Notes: generated by a model from the sequence alone, not told the origin. A stretch of 64,000 nt of DNA from Alphaproteobacteria bacterium (GCA_030835385.1 JAURPI010000022.1:1-64000), one strand, 5' to 3'. Positions 27,192 to 36,677 are shown, numbered from the stretch's first letter. Numbers and translations are program-made.

Positions 27192-27872
27192 ATGGCGAGT
27201 CAATCTCCAAAACCAGATGGTGGCATGCAGTCGACTGATTTCACGATGGAATCAGATACCTTAGTTTGGTGGACAACGCCTGTCATGCGACGCCGTTTTC
27301 CGGATTCAGAATCAAGTGAGGTAAACAAGGAACTTAAAGCGCTTATACTCAGTCGCTCTGAATCACACAAAAGCGTACAAAAAAGCAATCAAGGTGGTTG
27401 GCATTCAGATGAAGACTTTCTGTCTTGGGGTGGGCCAGCAATCGCTCAATTGCAAAATTGGATCGTAGCCGCCTTTCAGACTCTCACAGAAGTCACATCC
27501 GATGGACAGGCCTATCAAGGAAAGCTTGAATTAAATGCGTGGGCTAATTTAAACCGCCAGGGAGACTATAACCTTGTCCACACTCACCCTTCGTGTGTGT
27601 GGTCAGGCGTTTACTATGTCGATGCGGGCGACCCGCCAAATGCCGATCGTCCCAAATCCGGTGCTATTGAGTTTCTGGATCCGAGAGCGGGAGCTGAAAT
27701 GATGGCAGCTCCAGGGCTTCCGTTCGGCGAAACGAAGTCATTTATCCCAGAAACAGGACAAATGATTGTTTTTCCCAGTTGGCTCAAGCACATGGTTCAC
27801 CCCTACTGGGGTGATAACGACCGCATCTCAATCGCGTTCAATATTCGAGTGCGGCCCAACCTCTGGGATTGA
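27192..27872 (+). CDS. TIGR02466 family putative 2OG-Fe(II) oxygenase, copy 2
   Basis: A 226-residue paralogue of the preceding gene, collinear through GGWHSDEDFLSWGGPAI, NLVHTHPSCVWSGVYYVDAG, LDPRAGAEM and VFPSWLKHMVHPYWG followed by DRISIAFN. The two His and the Arg expected for iron and 2-oxoglutarate binding are retained in both copies. It adds an N-terminal extension of about 15 residues. Spacing of 8 bases indicates one transcript. The stop abuts the stop of the convergent ahcY gene with no gap. Substrate unknown. Confidence 0.8.
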   Translation: MASQSPKPDGGMQSTDFTMESDTLVWWTTPVMRRRFPDSESSEVNKELKALILSRSESHKSVQKSNQGGWHSDEDFLSWGGPAIAQLQNWIVAAFQTLTEVTSDGQAYQGKLELNAWANLNRQGDYNLVHTHPSCVWSGVYYVDAGDPPNADRPKSGAIEFLDPRAGAEMMAAPGLPFGETKSFIPETGQMIVFPSWLKHMVHPYWGDNDRISIAFNIRVRPNLWD

Positions 27873-29165
27873 TTAGTAACGATACGCTTCTGGCTTGAAT
27901 GGTCCCTGAACATCAACGCCAATATATTCAGCTTGTTCAGTGGTCAGCTTGGTTATTTTCGCGCCTATTTTTTCCAGGTGTAGAGCGGCAACTTTTTCAT
28001 CTAGATGCTTTGGAAGAACGTAAACCTGCGTTTCGTATTGATCGGCATTGTGCCACAACTCGATTTGAGCGAGCACTTGATTGGTAAATGACGCGCTCAT
28101 AACGAAGCTGGGGTGGCCGGTGGCGCAGCCAAGATTCACAAGGCGACCCTCGGCCAGCAGGATTATGCGCTTGCCGTCAGGAAATTCGATTTCATCGACT
28201 TGCGGTTTGACGTTGTGCCATTTGTGATTCTTTAAGGCGTCTACCTGAATTTCCGTATCGAAGTGACCGATGTTGCAGACAATGGCGCGGTGTTTCATGG
28301 CTCGCATATGTTCAATGGTGATGACGTCCACATTACCCGTTGTGGTCACGAAGATGTCGCCAATGGATGCGGCATCATCCATGGTCGTCACTTCAAACCC
28401 TTCCATGGCAGCCTGCAGGGCGCAAATGGGGTCCACCTCTGTCACAATGACCCGGCACCCGGCATTCTGCATTGAGGCCGCCGAGCCTTTACCGACATCG
28501 CCGTAACCATTCACTACGGCTACCTTGCCAGCCATCATCACGTCGGTGGCGCGACGTACGCCGTCCACGAGACTTTCGCGGCAGCCATAGACGTTGTCGA
28601 ATTTAGACTTGGTGACACTATCGTTGACGTTAATGCAGGGAACCTTAAGCGTTCCTTCTTTCGCCATTTCGTAAAGGCGGTGCACCCCGGTGGTTGTCTC
28701 TTCCGAAATGCCACGAACATCATCAAGTAGGGTAGGAAACTTCTCGTGCATAACCTGGGTGAGGTCGCCGCCGTCATCCAGAATCATATTGGGGCGCCAG
28801 CCATCGGGGCCCTCGATGGTTTGATCAATGGCCCACCAAAATTCTTCGTCACTCATACCTTTCCAGGCAAAGACCGGGATATTAGCTGCCGCAATGGCCG
28901 CCGCCGCATGGTCTTGCGTCGAGAAAATATTGCAAGAACTCCACCGTACCTCAGCGCCGAGCGCGGTGAGCGTTTCTATCAATACGGCTGTCTGAATCGT
29001 CATGTGAAGACATCCAGCAATACGCGCACCGGCGAGAGGTTTGCTTGACCCGTACTCTTCTCGTACTGCCATCAGGCCAGGCATTTCCGTTTCTGCCATT
29101 TCGGTTTCATGACGACCCCATTCGGCCAGAGAAATATCTGCAACTTTGTAGTCCGTGAAACTCAT
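27873..29165 (-). CDS. ahcY: adenosylhomocysteinase
   Basis: Hydrolyses S-adenosylhomocysteine to adenosine and homocysteine, keeping methylation going. The 430-residue NAD-dependent enzyme starts [20 protein letters not shown] and has [17 protein letters not shown], the NAD-binding [10 protein letters not shown] segment, and the C-terminal [20 protein letters not shown] with the closing Tyr. ATG 29165 has AGGAG upstream and matches the family; the open frame further upstream is leader. It lies 127 bases downstream of the EI gene on the same strand. Confidence 0.97.
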   Translation of the reverse strand: MSFTDYKVADISLAEWGRHETEMAETEMPGLMAVREEYGSSKPLAGARIAGCLHMTIQTAVLIETLTALGAEVRWSSCNIFSTQDHAAAAIAAANIPVFAWKGMSDEEFWWAIDQTIEGPDGWRPNMILDDGGDLTQVMHEKFPTLLDDVRGISEETTTGVHRLYEMAKEGTLKVPCINVNDSVTKSKFDNVYGCRESLVDGVRRATDVMMAGKVAVVNGYGDVGKGSAASMQNAGCRVIVTEVDPICALQAAMEGFEVTTMDDAASIGDIFVTTTGNVDVITIEHMRAMKHRAIVCNIGHFDTEIQVDALKNHKWHNVKPQVDEIEFPDGKRIILLAEGRLVNLGCATGHPSFVMSASFTNQVLAQIELWHNADQYETQVYVLPKHLDEKVAALHLEKIGAKITKLTTEQAEYIGVDVQGPFKPEAYRY

Positions 29166-29207
29166 TGAGGTGGCTCCTGAGGCGGCATCTAGGGTGGATG
29201 TAAGAAG

Positions 29208-29261
29208 GGCGGCTCGTGCCGCCAAAGATTTGGCCTCGCGTATACCAGCCGACTCGGCTGG
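29208..29261 (-). promoter_or_regulatory. two hairpins in the EI-ahcY gap (ahcY leader)
   Basis: Two strong inverted repeats lie in the 127-base gap: GGCGGC-TCGT-GCCGCC (29208-29223) and CCAGCC-GACTC-GGCTGG (29245-29261). Neither is followed by a clear T-run on the minus strand. They could be an attenuator or processing site separating PTS and ahcY expression. I compared the region with the SAH and SAM-II riboswitch cores as I remember them and saw no match. Confidence 0.4.
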
Positions 29262-29292
29262 GGGCAAGCGATGGTCCCGAATTCTCTTAAAG

Positions 29293-31071
29293 TTATGCGT
29301 CCGCCATGTCCGAAATGAATGCATCCAGTCTGACTGGATCAGCGTCGCTGGTTGCCCGTCGGGCCCGGCCCGCAATGGCGGCCAGATTAAGACCGCGTAC
29401 ACGTTTCTTGACCCGCGGAATACTGCCAGCAGCCATAGAAAGTTCGGCAATGCCTAAACCCAGTAAAAGTGGGGTGAGGCGCTCATCCCCGGCCATTTCT
29501 CCACATATGGAAACAGGGATGCCGGCCGCTGCCGCGGCTTCGGCTGAAAACTGAATGAGTCTGAGAACAGCGGGATGGAGTGGGTTGTACAAATAGGCGA
29601 CGGTCTCGTCAGTGCGGTCGATGGCGAGGGTGTATTGGGTGAGGTCATTTGTACCGATAGCAAAAAAATCTGCTTCAGCTGCCAAGGCATCGGCGGCGAG
29701 GGCGGCGCCAGGAATTTCTATCATCACGCCGAGCGGCGGCATGGGATCGGCAATCCGCACGCCCTTTCGTTTCAAGCGGCCGGCGAGGCGATTTAACACG
29801 CGGCGTACAGCACGAACCTCATCAACGGTGCAGACCATCGGCAAGAGTATTCGGACAGGACCATACGCCCCGGCTCGCAGTATGGCCGCCAACTGCTCCA
29901 TGAGGGTTTTGCGCCGGTTCAAAGAAAACCGTATTGCCCGCAGTCCCAATGCTGGATTAGGTCCAGGTTCGAATCCCATCGCGTCACTTAGTTTGTCAGC
30001 CCCGATATCAAGCGTCCGTATTGTGACGGGTCGTCCATCCATCCTTTTAACCACATGACGCAGGGCGGCGAATTGTTCCTCTTCACCTGGCAAGTCGTCG
30101 CGGTTCATGAATAAGAACTCACTGCGCAATAGACCTATGCCTGTCGCTCCTGAACGCAGCACGCTATCTATCTCGGATGGCAATTCAATGTTCGCTTGCA
30201 AGTTGATCGCCATGCCGTCTTGGGTGACCGCAGGCACCGCCCGTAACTTGTCTAGTGAGCGTCGACTACGGAGATAAGTGGCGCGTCGTTTGCGGTATTG
30301 CGCGAGGACAGACTCGGTGGGATTGAGAATGACTTGTCCGGCACCGCCGTCGACAATGATCGTATCGCCATTGCGCGCCCACGATGTGAGTTTTGTAGCA
30401 GCGACTACGGCAGGAAGAGCGAGAGATCTCGCCATGATAGCCGTATGGCTTTCGACCCCGCCCAAAACCGTGGCTAAGCCGGCCACCTGCTTTGGATCTA
30501 GCAATGCGGTGTCAGCGGGCGACAATTCATCACTTACGATAACCGCGTTTCGGGGCAGCGAGGCAAAGGCTGTAGCCTGTTTTTGACCAAGGCTGCGCAC
30601 CAAGCGATTACCGACCTCGCGAATGTCATCAATGCGGCCGGACAAATAGCTGTCGTCCATTGCCGCAAAGGCATCCTCCATTTTATTGATTTCTTTGAGG
30701 ATTGCGGCTTCGGTATTAATCCTGTCGGAGGCAATGCGTTTCTCCACGCCGCGTATGAGGCGAGACCCTTTCAACATCTGTTGATAGGCTTCAAGAAGGT
30801 ATCCGAGTTCTTCGCGTGCCGCACCGGGCAACTTTTTCGCCTTATCTTGCAGGGCTTCAATTTCAAGATTTGCTTTACGAACCGCGATGGCAAATCTCTG
30901 TTGTTCTCGTTTGATACGATTCTCGGGGATTCGCACTTCGCGAACATAGACATCATAGCGGGAGTCGTGGCGATACACCGTGCCGATCGCGATCCCGCGA
31001 CCGACCGCCAGGCCATCAAACGTTTTTTGTTTTCTGGCTCTTAAGTGTTGTTGCCGATTTTCAGTCTTCAT
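29293..31071 (-). CDS. ptsI: phosphoenolpyruvate-protein phosphotransferase (EI)
   Basis: Takes phosphate from PEP and passes it to HPr. The 592-residue product has EI length with no N-terminal GAF domain, so it is not the long PtsP form. The phospho-His lies at about residue 209 in [20 protein letters not shown]. The PEP-binding core follows: [30 protein letters not shown] and [17 protein letters not shown], and the active-site Cys is in [14 protein letters not shown] 31071 overlaps the HPr stop by 11 bases. With HPr, EIIA and HprK but no sugar permease, the system is regulatory. Confidence 0.93.
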   Translation of the reverse strand: MKTENRQQHLRARKQKTFDGLAVGRGIAIGTVYRHDSRYDVYVREVRIPENRIKREQQRFAIAVRKANLEIEALQDKAKKLPGAAREELGYLLEAYQQMLKGSRLIRGVEKRIASDRINTEAAILKEINKMEDAFAAMDDSYLSGRIDDIREVGNRLVRSLGQKQATAFASLPRNAVIVSDELSPADTALLDPKQVAGLATVLGGVESHTAIMARSLALPAVVAATKLTSWARNGDTIIVDGGAGQVILNPTESVLAQYRKRRATYLRSRRSLDKLRAVPAVTQDGMAINLQANIELPSEIDSVLRSGATGIGLLRSEFLFMNRDDLPGEEEQFAALRHVVKRMDGRPVTIRTLDIGADKLSDAMGFEPGPNPALGLRAIRFSLNRRKTLMEQLAAILRAGAYGPVRILLPMVCTVDEVRAVRRVLNRLAGRLKRKGVRIADPMPPLGVMIEIPGAALAADALAAEADFFAIGTNDLTQYTLAIDRTDETVAYLYNPLHPAVLRLIQFSAEAAAAAGIPVSICGEMAGDERLTPLLLGLGIAELSMAAGSIPRVKKRVRGLNLAAIAGRARRATSDADPVRLDAFISDMADA

Positions 31072-31336
31072 CGAATCCCGCCTCGACAAGCTGGCAGATC
31101 GTATTCATTGCCACCTCAGCTTCGTCCCCAGTAGCGCGCAATGTAATTTCTGTACCCTGAGCCGCAGCAAGCATCAGCAACCCCATAATTGAACAGCTCG
31201 AAACTTCAATATCGCCACGTGAAACCAAGACTTCGGCTTTGTATTGCTCCGCAGTCTTACAAAATTTTGCTGCCGCCCGGGCGTGCAAGCCCTTTGAATT
31301 AACGATCTTAGCTGTACGCTGGATCGGGTCAGACAT
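31061..31336 (-). CDS. ptsH: phosphocarrier protein HPr
   Basis: A 91-residue HPr with the PEP-dependent phospho-His at 18 (SKGLHARAA) and the HprK target Ser at 49 (SSCSIMGLLML), so both regulatory sites are intact. It relays phosphate from EI to the EIIA encoded next door. ATG 31336 is used; a TTG six codons earlier overlaps the EIIA stop. Gene order EIIA-HPr-EI with hprK and rapZ upstream is the class-typical regulatory PTS. Confidence 0.95.
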   Translation of the reverse strand: MSDPIQRTAKIVNSKGLHARAAAKFCKTAEQYKAEVLVSRGDIEVSSCSIMGLLMLAAAQGTEITLRATGDEAEVAMNTICQLVEAGFDED

Positions 31337-31350
31337 ATCAATCAAGCGCC

Positions 31351-31755
31351 TCAATCGTTTTGTGCGAGTAGTGCCGACGCCACGTTGATATATTTTCGCC
31401 CCGCCTCTTGTGCTTGAAGAACAGCGTTAGACATAGACTCAGACGAGCGAACAGAAGCCAATTTAATCAGCAGCGGCAAGTTCACTCCGGCGATGACTTC
31501 TACATTTGCGTTTTCCATTATGGAAATTGCCAAGTTCGAAGGTGTGCCACCGAACATATCCGTAAGCACGACTACGCCATCACCAGAATCGACAGTCTCA
31601 ACAGCCGCCACTATTTCGGCGCGGCGTTGTTCCATGTCATCGTCTGGTCCAATGCAAATGCTCGCGGCCTGAGCTTGAGGACCCACAACATGCTCCAGCG
31701 CCGCGAATAGCTCCAGCGCTAGTCGCCCATGCGTTACAAGAACCATCCCGATCAT
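31351..31755 (-). CDS. PTS EIIA component, mannose family
   Basis: A 134-residue EIIA-Man-like protein with the phospho-His at position 9 (VLVTHGRLA) and the conserved VVLTDMFGGTPSNLA segment. In Alphaproteobacteria this lone EIIA (called EIIA-Man or ManX) has no EIIB or EIIC partner and acts in regulation, for example of PHB metabolism in Sinorhizobium. It ends 15 bases before the HPr ATG. Confidence 0.92.
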   Translation of the reverse strand: MIGMVLVTHGRLALELFAALEHVVGPQAQAASICIGPDDDMEQRRAEIVAAVETVDSGDGVVVLTDMFGGTPSNLAISIMENANVEVIAGVNLPLLIKLASVRSSESMSNAVLQAQEAGRKYINVASALLAQND

Positions 31756-31837
31756 GGATTAGGTGTCCGTCCGTTAATTTGCGGTTTGCCTTCGTTCGGG
31801 CTAAATCGCGTTGCAATCAATACCAGAGCACCAATTT

Positions 31838-32719
31838 TTAAACTGCTCTAGACGTTTCAACATTAAGGTCGCGGTGCCGGAAGTCAAATTCAATCCCAAG
31901 GCTATTAAGCACCCGCGCCAATTCCTTGACCGTGTAAACCGATCTGTGACGTCCGCCGGTACAGCCAATGGCTATGGTCAGATAGCTTTTGCCTTCTTCG
32001 CGATAGCGAGGCAGTAGGGGTTCAATCAATTTTGTTAAATTTTCCGCAAACGGGGCGAAAGCCGGATCATCTGCAATATACGCCCCTACGGGATCATCAA
32101 GACCTGATAGTGGTTGCAGCGAGTCCACATAATGTGGGTTTCGCAAAAACCTGACATCGAATACTAGATCGGCCTCTCGCGGCACACCGTTGCGATATCC
32201 GAAAGACACAAGATGAATGTGCATTGGTCGGTCATCTTTGCCGCCAAAGGATTTTTCTAATTGCCGCTTCAGGTCACCTGGCGTCAGGCTTGATGTGTCT
32301 ATGACCAGATCCGCATCGCTTTTAATGGGGGCGAGCATTTCTCGTTCAGCAGCGATTGCGCTGGCGACCGGCATATCTCCTGCAAGGGGATGGGGCCGCC
32401 TGGTTTCAGTGAATCGTCGCATCAATACGTCGTCGTCGCTGTCGAGATATATCAAAGTCGACGTGATAGTGGGCTGATCACCGAGCGCATGTAGTTGATC
32501 TATGAGGTTTTCGGCATTGAAGTCCCGCGTTCGGACATCCATGCCGATGGCCAATGGCCGGTCTGGGCCACCACCTCGTATAACTGCTTCCAAAAGCGGG
32601 ATCGGCAGGTTGTCTACGGTTTCAAAACCAAGGTCTTCCATCGCATGAAGGGCCGAGCTTTTGCCAGCGCCGGACATGCCAGTAATAACAAATAGGCGGA
32701 CGGCTTTTGACTGGGTCAT
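31838..32719 (-). CDS. rapZ: RNase adapter protein RapZ (YvcJ family)
   Basis: A 293-residue P-loop protein with GMSGAGKS (14-21), DNLPIPLL, and the C-terminal block TIAIGCTGGRHRSVYTVKEL, which is the RapZ/YvcJ phosphate-sensing signature. In E. coli it presents GlmZ sRNA to RNase E; the alphaproteobacterial target is not established. Its ATG overlaps the hprK stop by 4 bases, as is usual in this locus. Confidence 0.93.
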   Translation of the reverse strand: MTQSKAVRLFVITGMSGAGKSSALHAMEDLGFETVDNLPIPLLEAVIRGGGPDRPLAIGMDVRTRDFNAENLIDQLHALGDQPTITSTLIYLDSDDDVLMRRFTETRRPHPLAGDMPVASAIAAEREMLAPIKSDADLVIDTSSLTPGDLKRQLEKSFGGKDDRPMHIHLVSFGYRNGVPREADLVFDVRFLRNPHYVDSLQPLSGLDDPVGAYIADDPAFAPFAENLTKLIEPLLPRYREEGKSYLTIAIGCTGGRHRSVYTVKELARVLNSLGIEFDFRHRDLNVETSRAV

Positions 32720-33171
32720 TGAGTGTCCGTTCTGAATGTTGGATTTGTGCTGTCTGTCGCCGCAACCATCTGGGTGATCAGTCGGATTTTGGCCGCCGCT
32801 GAGGGTGTATTCGGATCAATATTGAGGTGTATTACTTCAATCCCTTCTACGACGCAGGTTTGTGTCTCAGGAACCCGCGGTATCTGCTCCTTCGGGGATA
32901 AGTCGACCACCAACCCAATGCGGACGGGTGTTTTGTGCGCAATGTCGATTATCCCATAGCCTCGCACCTCAATTTTCCCAGCGATGGCATCAGGCGCGTG
33001 AGCAACGAGATGGTTTGCATCGAGAGTAAGGTCGCAATAGTCGTCTGACACGAGTGTCGCTCCGTCATCGAGTAGACGCAGCGCCAAGTCTGACTTGCCG
33101 GCACCAGACGGACCGCGAATAAGAATGCCAATGTCGCCGATGGCGACGCAAGTCGCATGGGTGAGGGTCAT
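32716..33171 (-). CDS. hprK: HPr kinase/phosphorylase, short alphaproteobacterial form
   Basis: The 151-residue protein is only the catalytic half of HprK, as is normal for Alphaproteobacteria, which lack the N-terminal domain of Firmicutes enzymes. It has the P-loop GPSGAGKSDLALRLL (20-34), LVSDDYCDL and the HprK signature EVRGYGIIDI. It phosphorylates or dephosphorylates HPr Ser49. In most relatives it directly follows chvG; here an opposite-strand permease gene lies between. Confidence 0.93.
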   Translation of the reverse strand: MTLTHATCVAIGDIGILIRGPSGAGKSDLALRLLDDGATLVSDDYCDLTLDANHLVAHAPDAIAGKIEVRGYGIIDIAHKTPVRIGLVVDLSPKEQIPRVPETQTCVVEGIEVIHLNIDPNTPSAAAKIRLITQMVAATDSTNPTFRTDTQ

Positions 33172-33311
33172 AAATAGAACCGTGACTCCCCATCACCCAT
33201 TGGTCAACGCCGTGTTTTGCAACTGGCTGCGAATAGAGAATGTTTGCCCTTGTGCGGTCACGCCTCTAAACCATCAGAAACGTGTCAACAGGCGCGGTAA
33301 TTGAGCTAGTT

Positions 33312-34202
33312 ATGTTCTTAGAAATACTGACAGTTATTGCCCCGGTGGGGATTCTTTCTGCCATTGGCTTTGCCTGGGATCGAAAAGGTCTTCCGTTTGA
33401 CACAAATATGGTCGCTTATCTGGTGACCAACCTGGGTGCGCCTTGTCTTGTTGTATCTACGCTCTTGGCCAATAGGCCTGACCCTGACGTTATTTTCAGT
33501 ATGGGCCTGGCGGCTCTCCTTGTTGTGGTTGCGGTAGCACTCGTTGCCGGCATCGGATTGCGTCTTAGTGGCCAGCCTATCAAGGTCTATCTCCCTGCTC
33601 TTACGTTTCCCAATTCAGGGAATATTGGCATACCGCTCTGTTTATTTGCCTTCGGGGATGAGGGGCTCACTCTTTCTGTAGCCTTCTTCGCCGTTATGGC
33701 GCTGACCCAATTCACGCTTGGAATCAGTATAGCTGCGGGGCGCCTTTCGGCGCGGGCTGTCCTTGCCAATCAGGTTCTCTGGGCGGCGTTGCTTTCCATT
33801 GTCTTGTTGGTAGCGGACGCAGAGTTGCCACGCTTGTTAAGTGGATCCATCGACACCCTCGCCGGAATAGTGATCCCGTTGATGCTGATGTCTTTGGGTG
33901 TTTCTCTCTCCAGACTCAAACCAAACGCTTTGATGAGAAGCACAATATATTCAGTGTTGAGGCTGGTGCTTGGTCTGGGCGCCGGTATTTTTGTCGCCTG
34001 GCTATTAGATCTCGATGGAGTGGCGCGCGCAGCTGTGATTATTCAAACGGCCATGCCAACGGCGGTCTTCAATTATCTGTTTGCTGTGCGCTACGACAAT
34101 CAACCTTCGGAGGTTGCCGGTATTGTTGTGGTTTCAACGCTACTGTCATTTCTGACTTTACCGTTGTTGTTGATCTTTGTGCTTGGTGGTCCAGGACTAT
34201 AA
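33312..34202 (+). CDS. AEC family transporter (auxin efflux carrier/malate permease type)
   Basis: A 296-residue very hydrophobic protein with about ten membrane segments in two halves, each with the family pattern (APCLVVSTLLANRP early; ALTFPNSGNIGIPLCLFAFG in the middle). The AEC family includes malonate, malate and auxin carriers; substrate cannot be read. ATG 33312 is preferred to the GTG 10 codons upstream, which would add a polar stretch. It is on the opposite strand to its neighbours, splitting chvG from hprK. Confidence 0.85.
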   Translation: MFLEILTVIAPVGILSAIGFAWDRKGLPFDTNMVAYLVTNLGAPCLVVSTLLANRPDPDVIFSMGLAALLVVVAVALVAGIGLRLSGQPIKVYLPALTFPNSGNIGIPLCLFAFGDEGLTLSVAFFAVMALTQFTLGISIAAGRLSARAVLANQVLWAALLSIVLLVADAELPRLLSGSIDTLAGIVIPLMLMSLGVSLSRLKPNALMRSTIYSVLRLVLGLGAGIFVAWLLDLDGVARAAVIIQTAMPTAVFNYLFAVRYDNQPSEVAGIVVVSTLLSFLTLPLLLIFVLGGPGL

Positions 34203-34217
34203 CGCGATAAGTGTCCA

Positions 34218-35882
34218 TCACTGCGAGGCAGGCAAGCGCACACAAAAAAGTGCACCAGCATCAGATGTATTTTCAGCGGAAATGGTGCCGCCGTGCGCCT
34301 CGACGATCTGCTTGGATATCGATAAGCCCAGGCCCGAGTGCATGCCGAATTTCTCTTTCTCCGGCCGCTCTGAATAAAACCGGCTGAACACGGCCTCTTC
34401 CTTGTCTTTTGGAATGCCCGGGCCCTGATCTTTTACTTCGATGACGATCGACCCGTGGTCTCTTCTGCCAGCAATAAATATTTTTCCGCCGTCTGGACTG
34501 AAGGACACGGCATTACCAATCAAGTTTCTCAGAACTTGTGCAAGCCGATCTTCAAGCCCTGACACTGACAAGTCGTCATGAATAGGCAAATCTAACTCTA
34601 TGCGAGGGGCGCCCTCAGCATCATTAGCGTTATTTATGTCGGTGAGCGTTTTCAGCAGAGTTGAAATGTCGACTGGTTCGCTTTCTGCGCGGGAAAGTTC
34701 GGCGTCGAGACGGGAAGCATCCGATATGTCAGATATCAATCGATCCAGTCGTCCCACATCATCCTTGATAATGCCCATAAGTTGCTTCTGTTGTCCCGCG
34801 TTTTCAATGCGGGCCACAGTTTCCACGGCGCTTCGGAGAGAGGTCAGGGGATTTTTGATCTCATGAGAAACATCGGCAGCAAATTGCTCAGTCGCATCCA
34901 TGCGCAACCACAAACCTTCCGTCATATCTCTCATAGCGCTGGATAGTGCGCCAATTTCGTCACGGCGCTTGCTAAGGTCTGGGATGTTGTGTTGACGGGT
35001 GCGTCCATCACGCACTCTGACGGCAGCTTCAGCTAAGCGCATAACCGGTCGGGCAATTGTTCCCGCAAGGTATAGAGAGAGCAAAACGGTTACGGCGAAG
35101 GTCCATGCAAAAATTGTGAGAATAGAACTGCGAACTTCGAACAAACGGGCTTCGACCGTTGCGTCATCTTCTGAAACGAATACTGCGCCTACAATTTGTT
35201 TGTAGAATTGAACGGGCACCGCAACGGCTAATATTTTGCGACCACGGTCGTTGATCCGCACAGCGCTTTCTGATTCGCCACGCTCAAGAGCGCCAACAAC
35301 TTCTGCAAAATCGTATGCCGTGCCATTTGGTTGCTCGATGTAGGGAGGGAGATCTTCATTGGCGCCAAGAAAAGATTCAGCCCACGCGAGGGCGCGGCGT
35401 AGCGCCTGCGAGAACGCGTCATTATCTGCCGGTGCGAGGTCAACAACTCGCACCTCCCCACCTGGTCCACGCAACAAGCGGCTGTCGGCGATCAGACCAC
35501 CGCCAATGCCGTAGAGGCGAGCCCTGATGTCGGCCAGTCCGGCTAGGCGGCGTACCAATTGTCGTGCGGCACCTTGATCAATCCGGCGAGTGGCGCCGGC
35601 GGGCATGAAGGCGCCAAAGGCTTGGCTTTCTGTTTCAATAACGACCGCGCCTTCACCAAGGGAGGCTGCAATCAGCTCTCCTTCGGTTCGCAAGGAATCG
35701 ATCTCAGTAGCAATCAATGACTGTTCATATTCGTCGAGGAACAACAACCCCAGGCCCAGGAGCACCGGCGCGACAAGATTAACTGCTAGGATTCGACGGG
35801 TCAGAAGCGACAGCGCCGGACTTCGACGACGTTTCTGCCTCTCAGTTGATGGGGCAATGCGTAGCTCTTGGTCGGCGCGCAC
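34218..35882 (-). CDS. chvG: stimulus-sensing histidine kinase ChvG/ExoS
   Basis: Inner-membrane sensor of the ChvG-ChvI system, which responds to acidity and envelope stress in Rhizobiales. The 554-residue protein has a first membrane segment at about 32-50, a periplasmic domain of about 200 residues, a second membrane segment at about 255-275, HAMP, the DHp box FAADVSHEIKNPL with His340, and HATPase boxes NLIGNAVSF and KDQGPGIPKDKEEAVF. All catalytic boxes are intact. Start is GTG 35882. The gap to chvI is 33 bases. Confidence 0.93.
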   Translation of the reverse strand: MRADQELRIAPSTERQKRRRSPALSLLTRRILAVNLVAPVLLGLGLLFLDEYEQSLIATEIDSLRTEGELIAASLGEGAVVIETESQAFGAFMPAGATRRIDQGAARQLVRRLAGLADIRARLYGIGGGLIADSRLLRGPGGEVRVVDLAPADNDAFSQALRRALAWAESFLGANEDLPPYIEQPNGTAYDFAEVVGALERGESESAVRINDRGRKILAVAVPVQFYKQIVGAVFVSEDDATVEARLFEVRSSILTIFAWTFAVTVLLSLYLAGTIARPVMRLAEAAVRVRDGRTRQHNIPDLSKRRDEIGALSSAMRDMTEGLWLRMDATEQFAADVSHEIKNPLTSLRSAVETVARIENAGQQKQLMGIIKDDVGRLDRLISDISDASRLDAELSRAESEPVDISTLLKTLTDINNANDAEGAPRIELDLPIHDDLSVSGLEDRLAQVLRNLIGNAVSFSPDGGKIFIAGRRDHGSIVIEVKDQGPGIPKDKEEAVFSRFYSERPEKEKFGMHSGLGLSISKQIVEAHGGTISAENTSDAGALFCVRLPASQ

Positions 35883-35915
35883 GTAGCATTCCTTATTAGC
35901 GCCGACACTGACAAC

Positions 35916-36620
35916 TTAGGCGGCGGCTTCCCGATACTTATATCCTACGCCATACAGGGTCTCGATGTTGGCAAACTCGTCATCTACGCGACGGAATTTC
36001 TTCCGCAGACGCTTGATGTGGCTGTCGATGGTCCGGTCGTCGACATAAATGTTTTCGCCATAGGCGGCGTCGATGAGTTGATCACGGCTTTTCACGTGCC
36101 CGGGGCGTGCTGCGAGAGCCTGAATGATGAGGAACTCTGTAACGGTCAGGTTGACCGCTTTATCCTTCCATTTGCAAACGTGTTGGGCGGGGTCGAGGGT
36201 CATATCGCCACGCTTGATGGCTGTTTCGGATTCACTGCCGTCATCGTTCTTCTGCGCTTCGATACGTCGCATTACGGCTTTGATTCGCTCGATCAGCAGT
36301 CGTTGGGAGAACGGCTTCTTAATGTAGTCATCGGCCCCCATGCGCAAGCCATGTAGTTCGTCGACTTCATCGTCTTTTGAGGTGAGAAAAATGACCGGTG
36401 TCGGGGCTTTGTCCTGCAGCCGTTGCAATAGTTCAATGCCATCCATTCTGGGCATTTTAATATCAAGAACGGCCAGATCGACAGGGGCGTCGACGATACC
36501 CCGCAGAGCCTCAGCGCCGTCGCGATAGGTCGCGACATCGAATCCTTCCTGTTCCAGAACAATCGATACTGACGTCAGGATGTTGCGGTCATCGTCGACC
36601 AATGCGATTCGGCGAGCCAC
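35916..36620 (-). CDS. chvI: OmpR-family response regulator ChvI
   Basis: A 234-residue response regulator. The receiver has acidic residues at 9-11, phospho-Asp53 ([12 protein letters not shown]) and the conserved Lys in [10 protein letters not shown]. The C-terminal winged helix contains [19 protein letters not shown] and the [17 protein letters not shown] recognition region. Start is GTG 36620. It is divergent from pckA, as in Agrobacterium and Sinorhizobium; the shared 301-base gap holds a direct repeat. Confidence 0.94.
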   Translation of the reverse strand: MARRIALVDDDRNILTSVSIVLEQEGFDVATYRDGAEALRGIVDAPVDLAVLDIKMPRMDGIELLQRLQDKAPTPVIFLTSKDDEVDELHGLRMGADDYIKKPFSQRLLIERIKAVMRRIEAQKNDDGSESETAIKRGDMTLDPAQHVCKWKDKAVNLTVTEFLIIQALAARPGHVKSRDQLIDAAYGENIYVDDRTIDSHIKRLRKKFRRVDDEFANIETLYGVGYKYREAAA

Positions 36621-36648
36621 GGTGGTCTACCCCCTTGTTTTATTCTTC

Positions 36649-36677
36649 AAAGTAACCCCTGGGCGCGAAAAGTAACC
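36649..36677. promoter_or_regulatory. direct repeat AAAGTAACC x2 upstream of chvI
   Basis: AAAGTAACC occurs at 36649-36657 and 36669-36677, exactly 20 bases apart (two helical turns), just upstream of the chvI start. OmpR-type regulators often bind direct repeats on one DNA face, so this may be an autoregulatory site. The rest of the 301-base chvI-pckA gap holds only a small hairpin (GGTATT 36833-36838 with AATACC 36847-36852) before pckA; I see no convincing promoter boxes. Confidence 0.4.

Noticed and set aside
29166-29450. 95-residue N-terminal extension of AhcY
   Set aside because: It overlaps the end of the EI gene in another frame and has no family similarity; ATG 29165 has AGGAG upstream.
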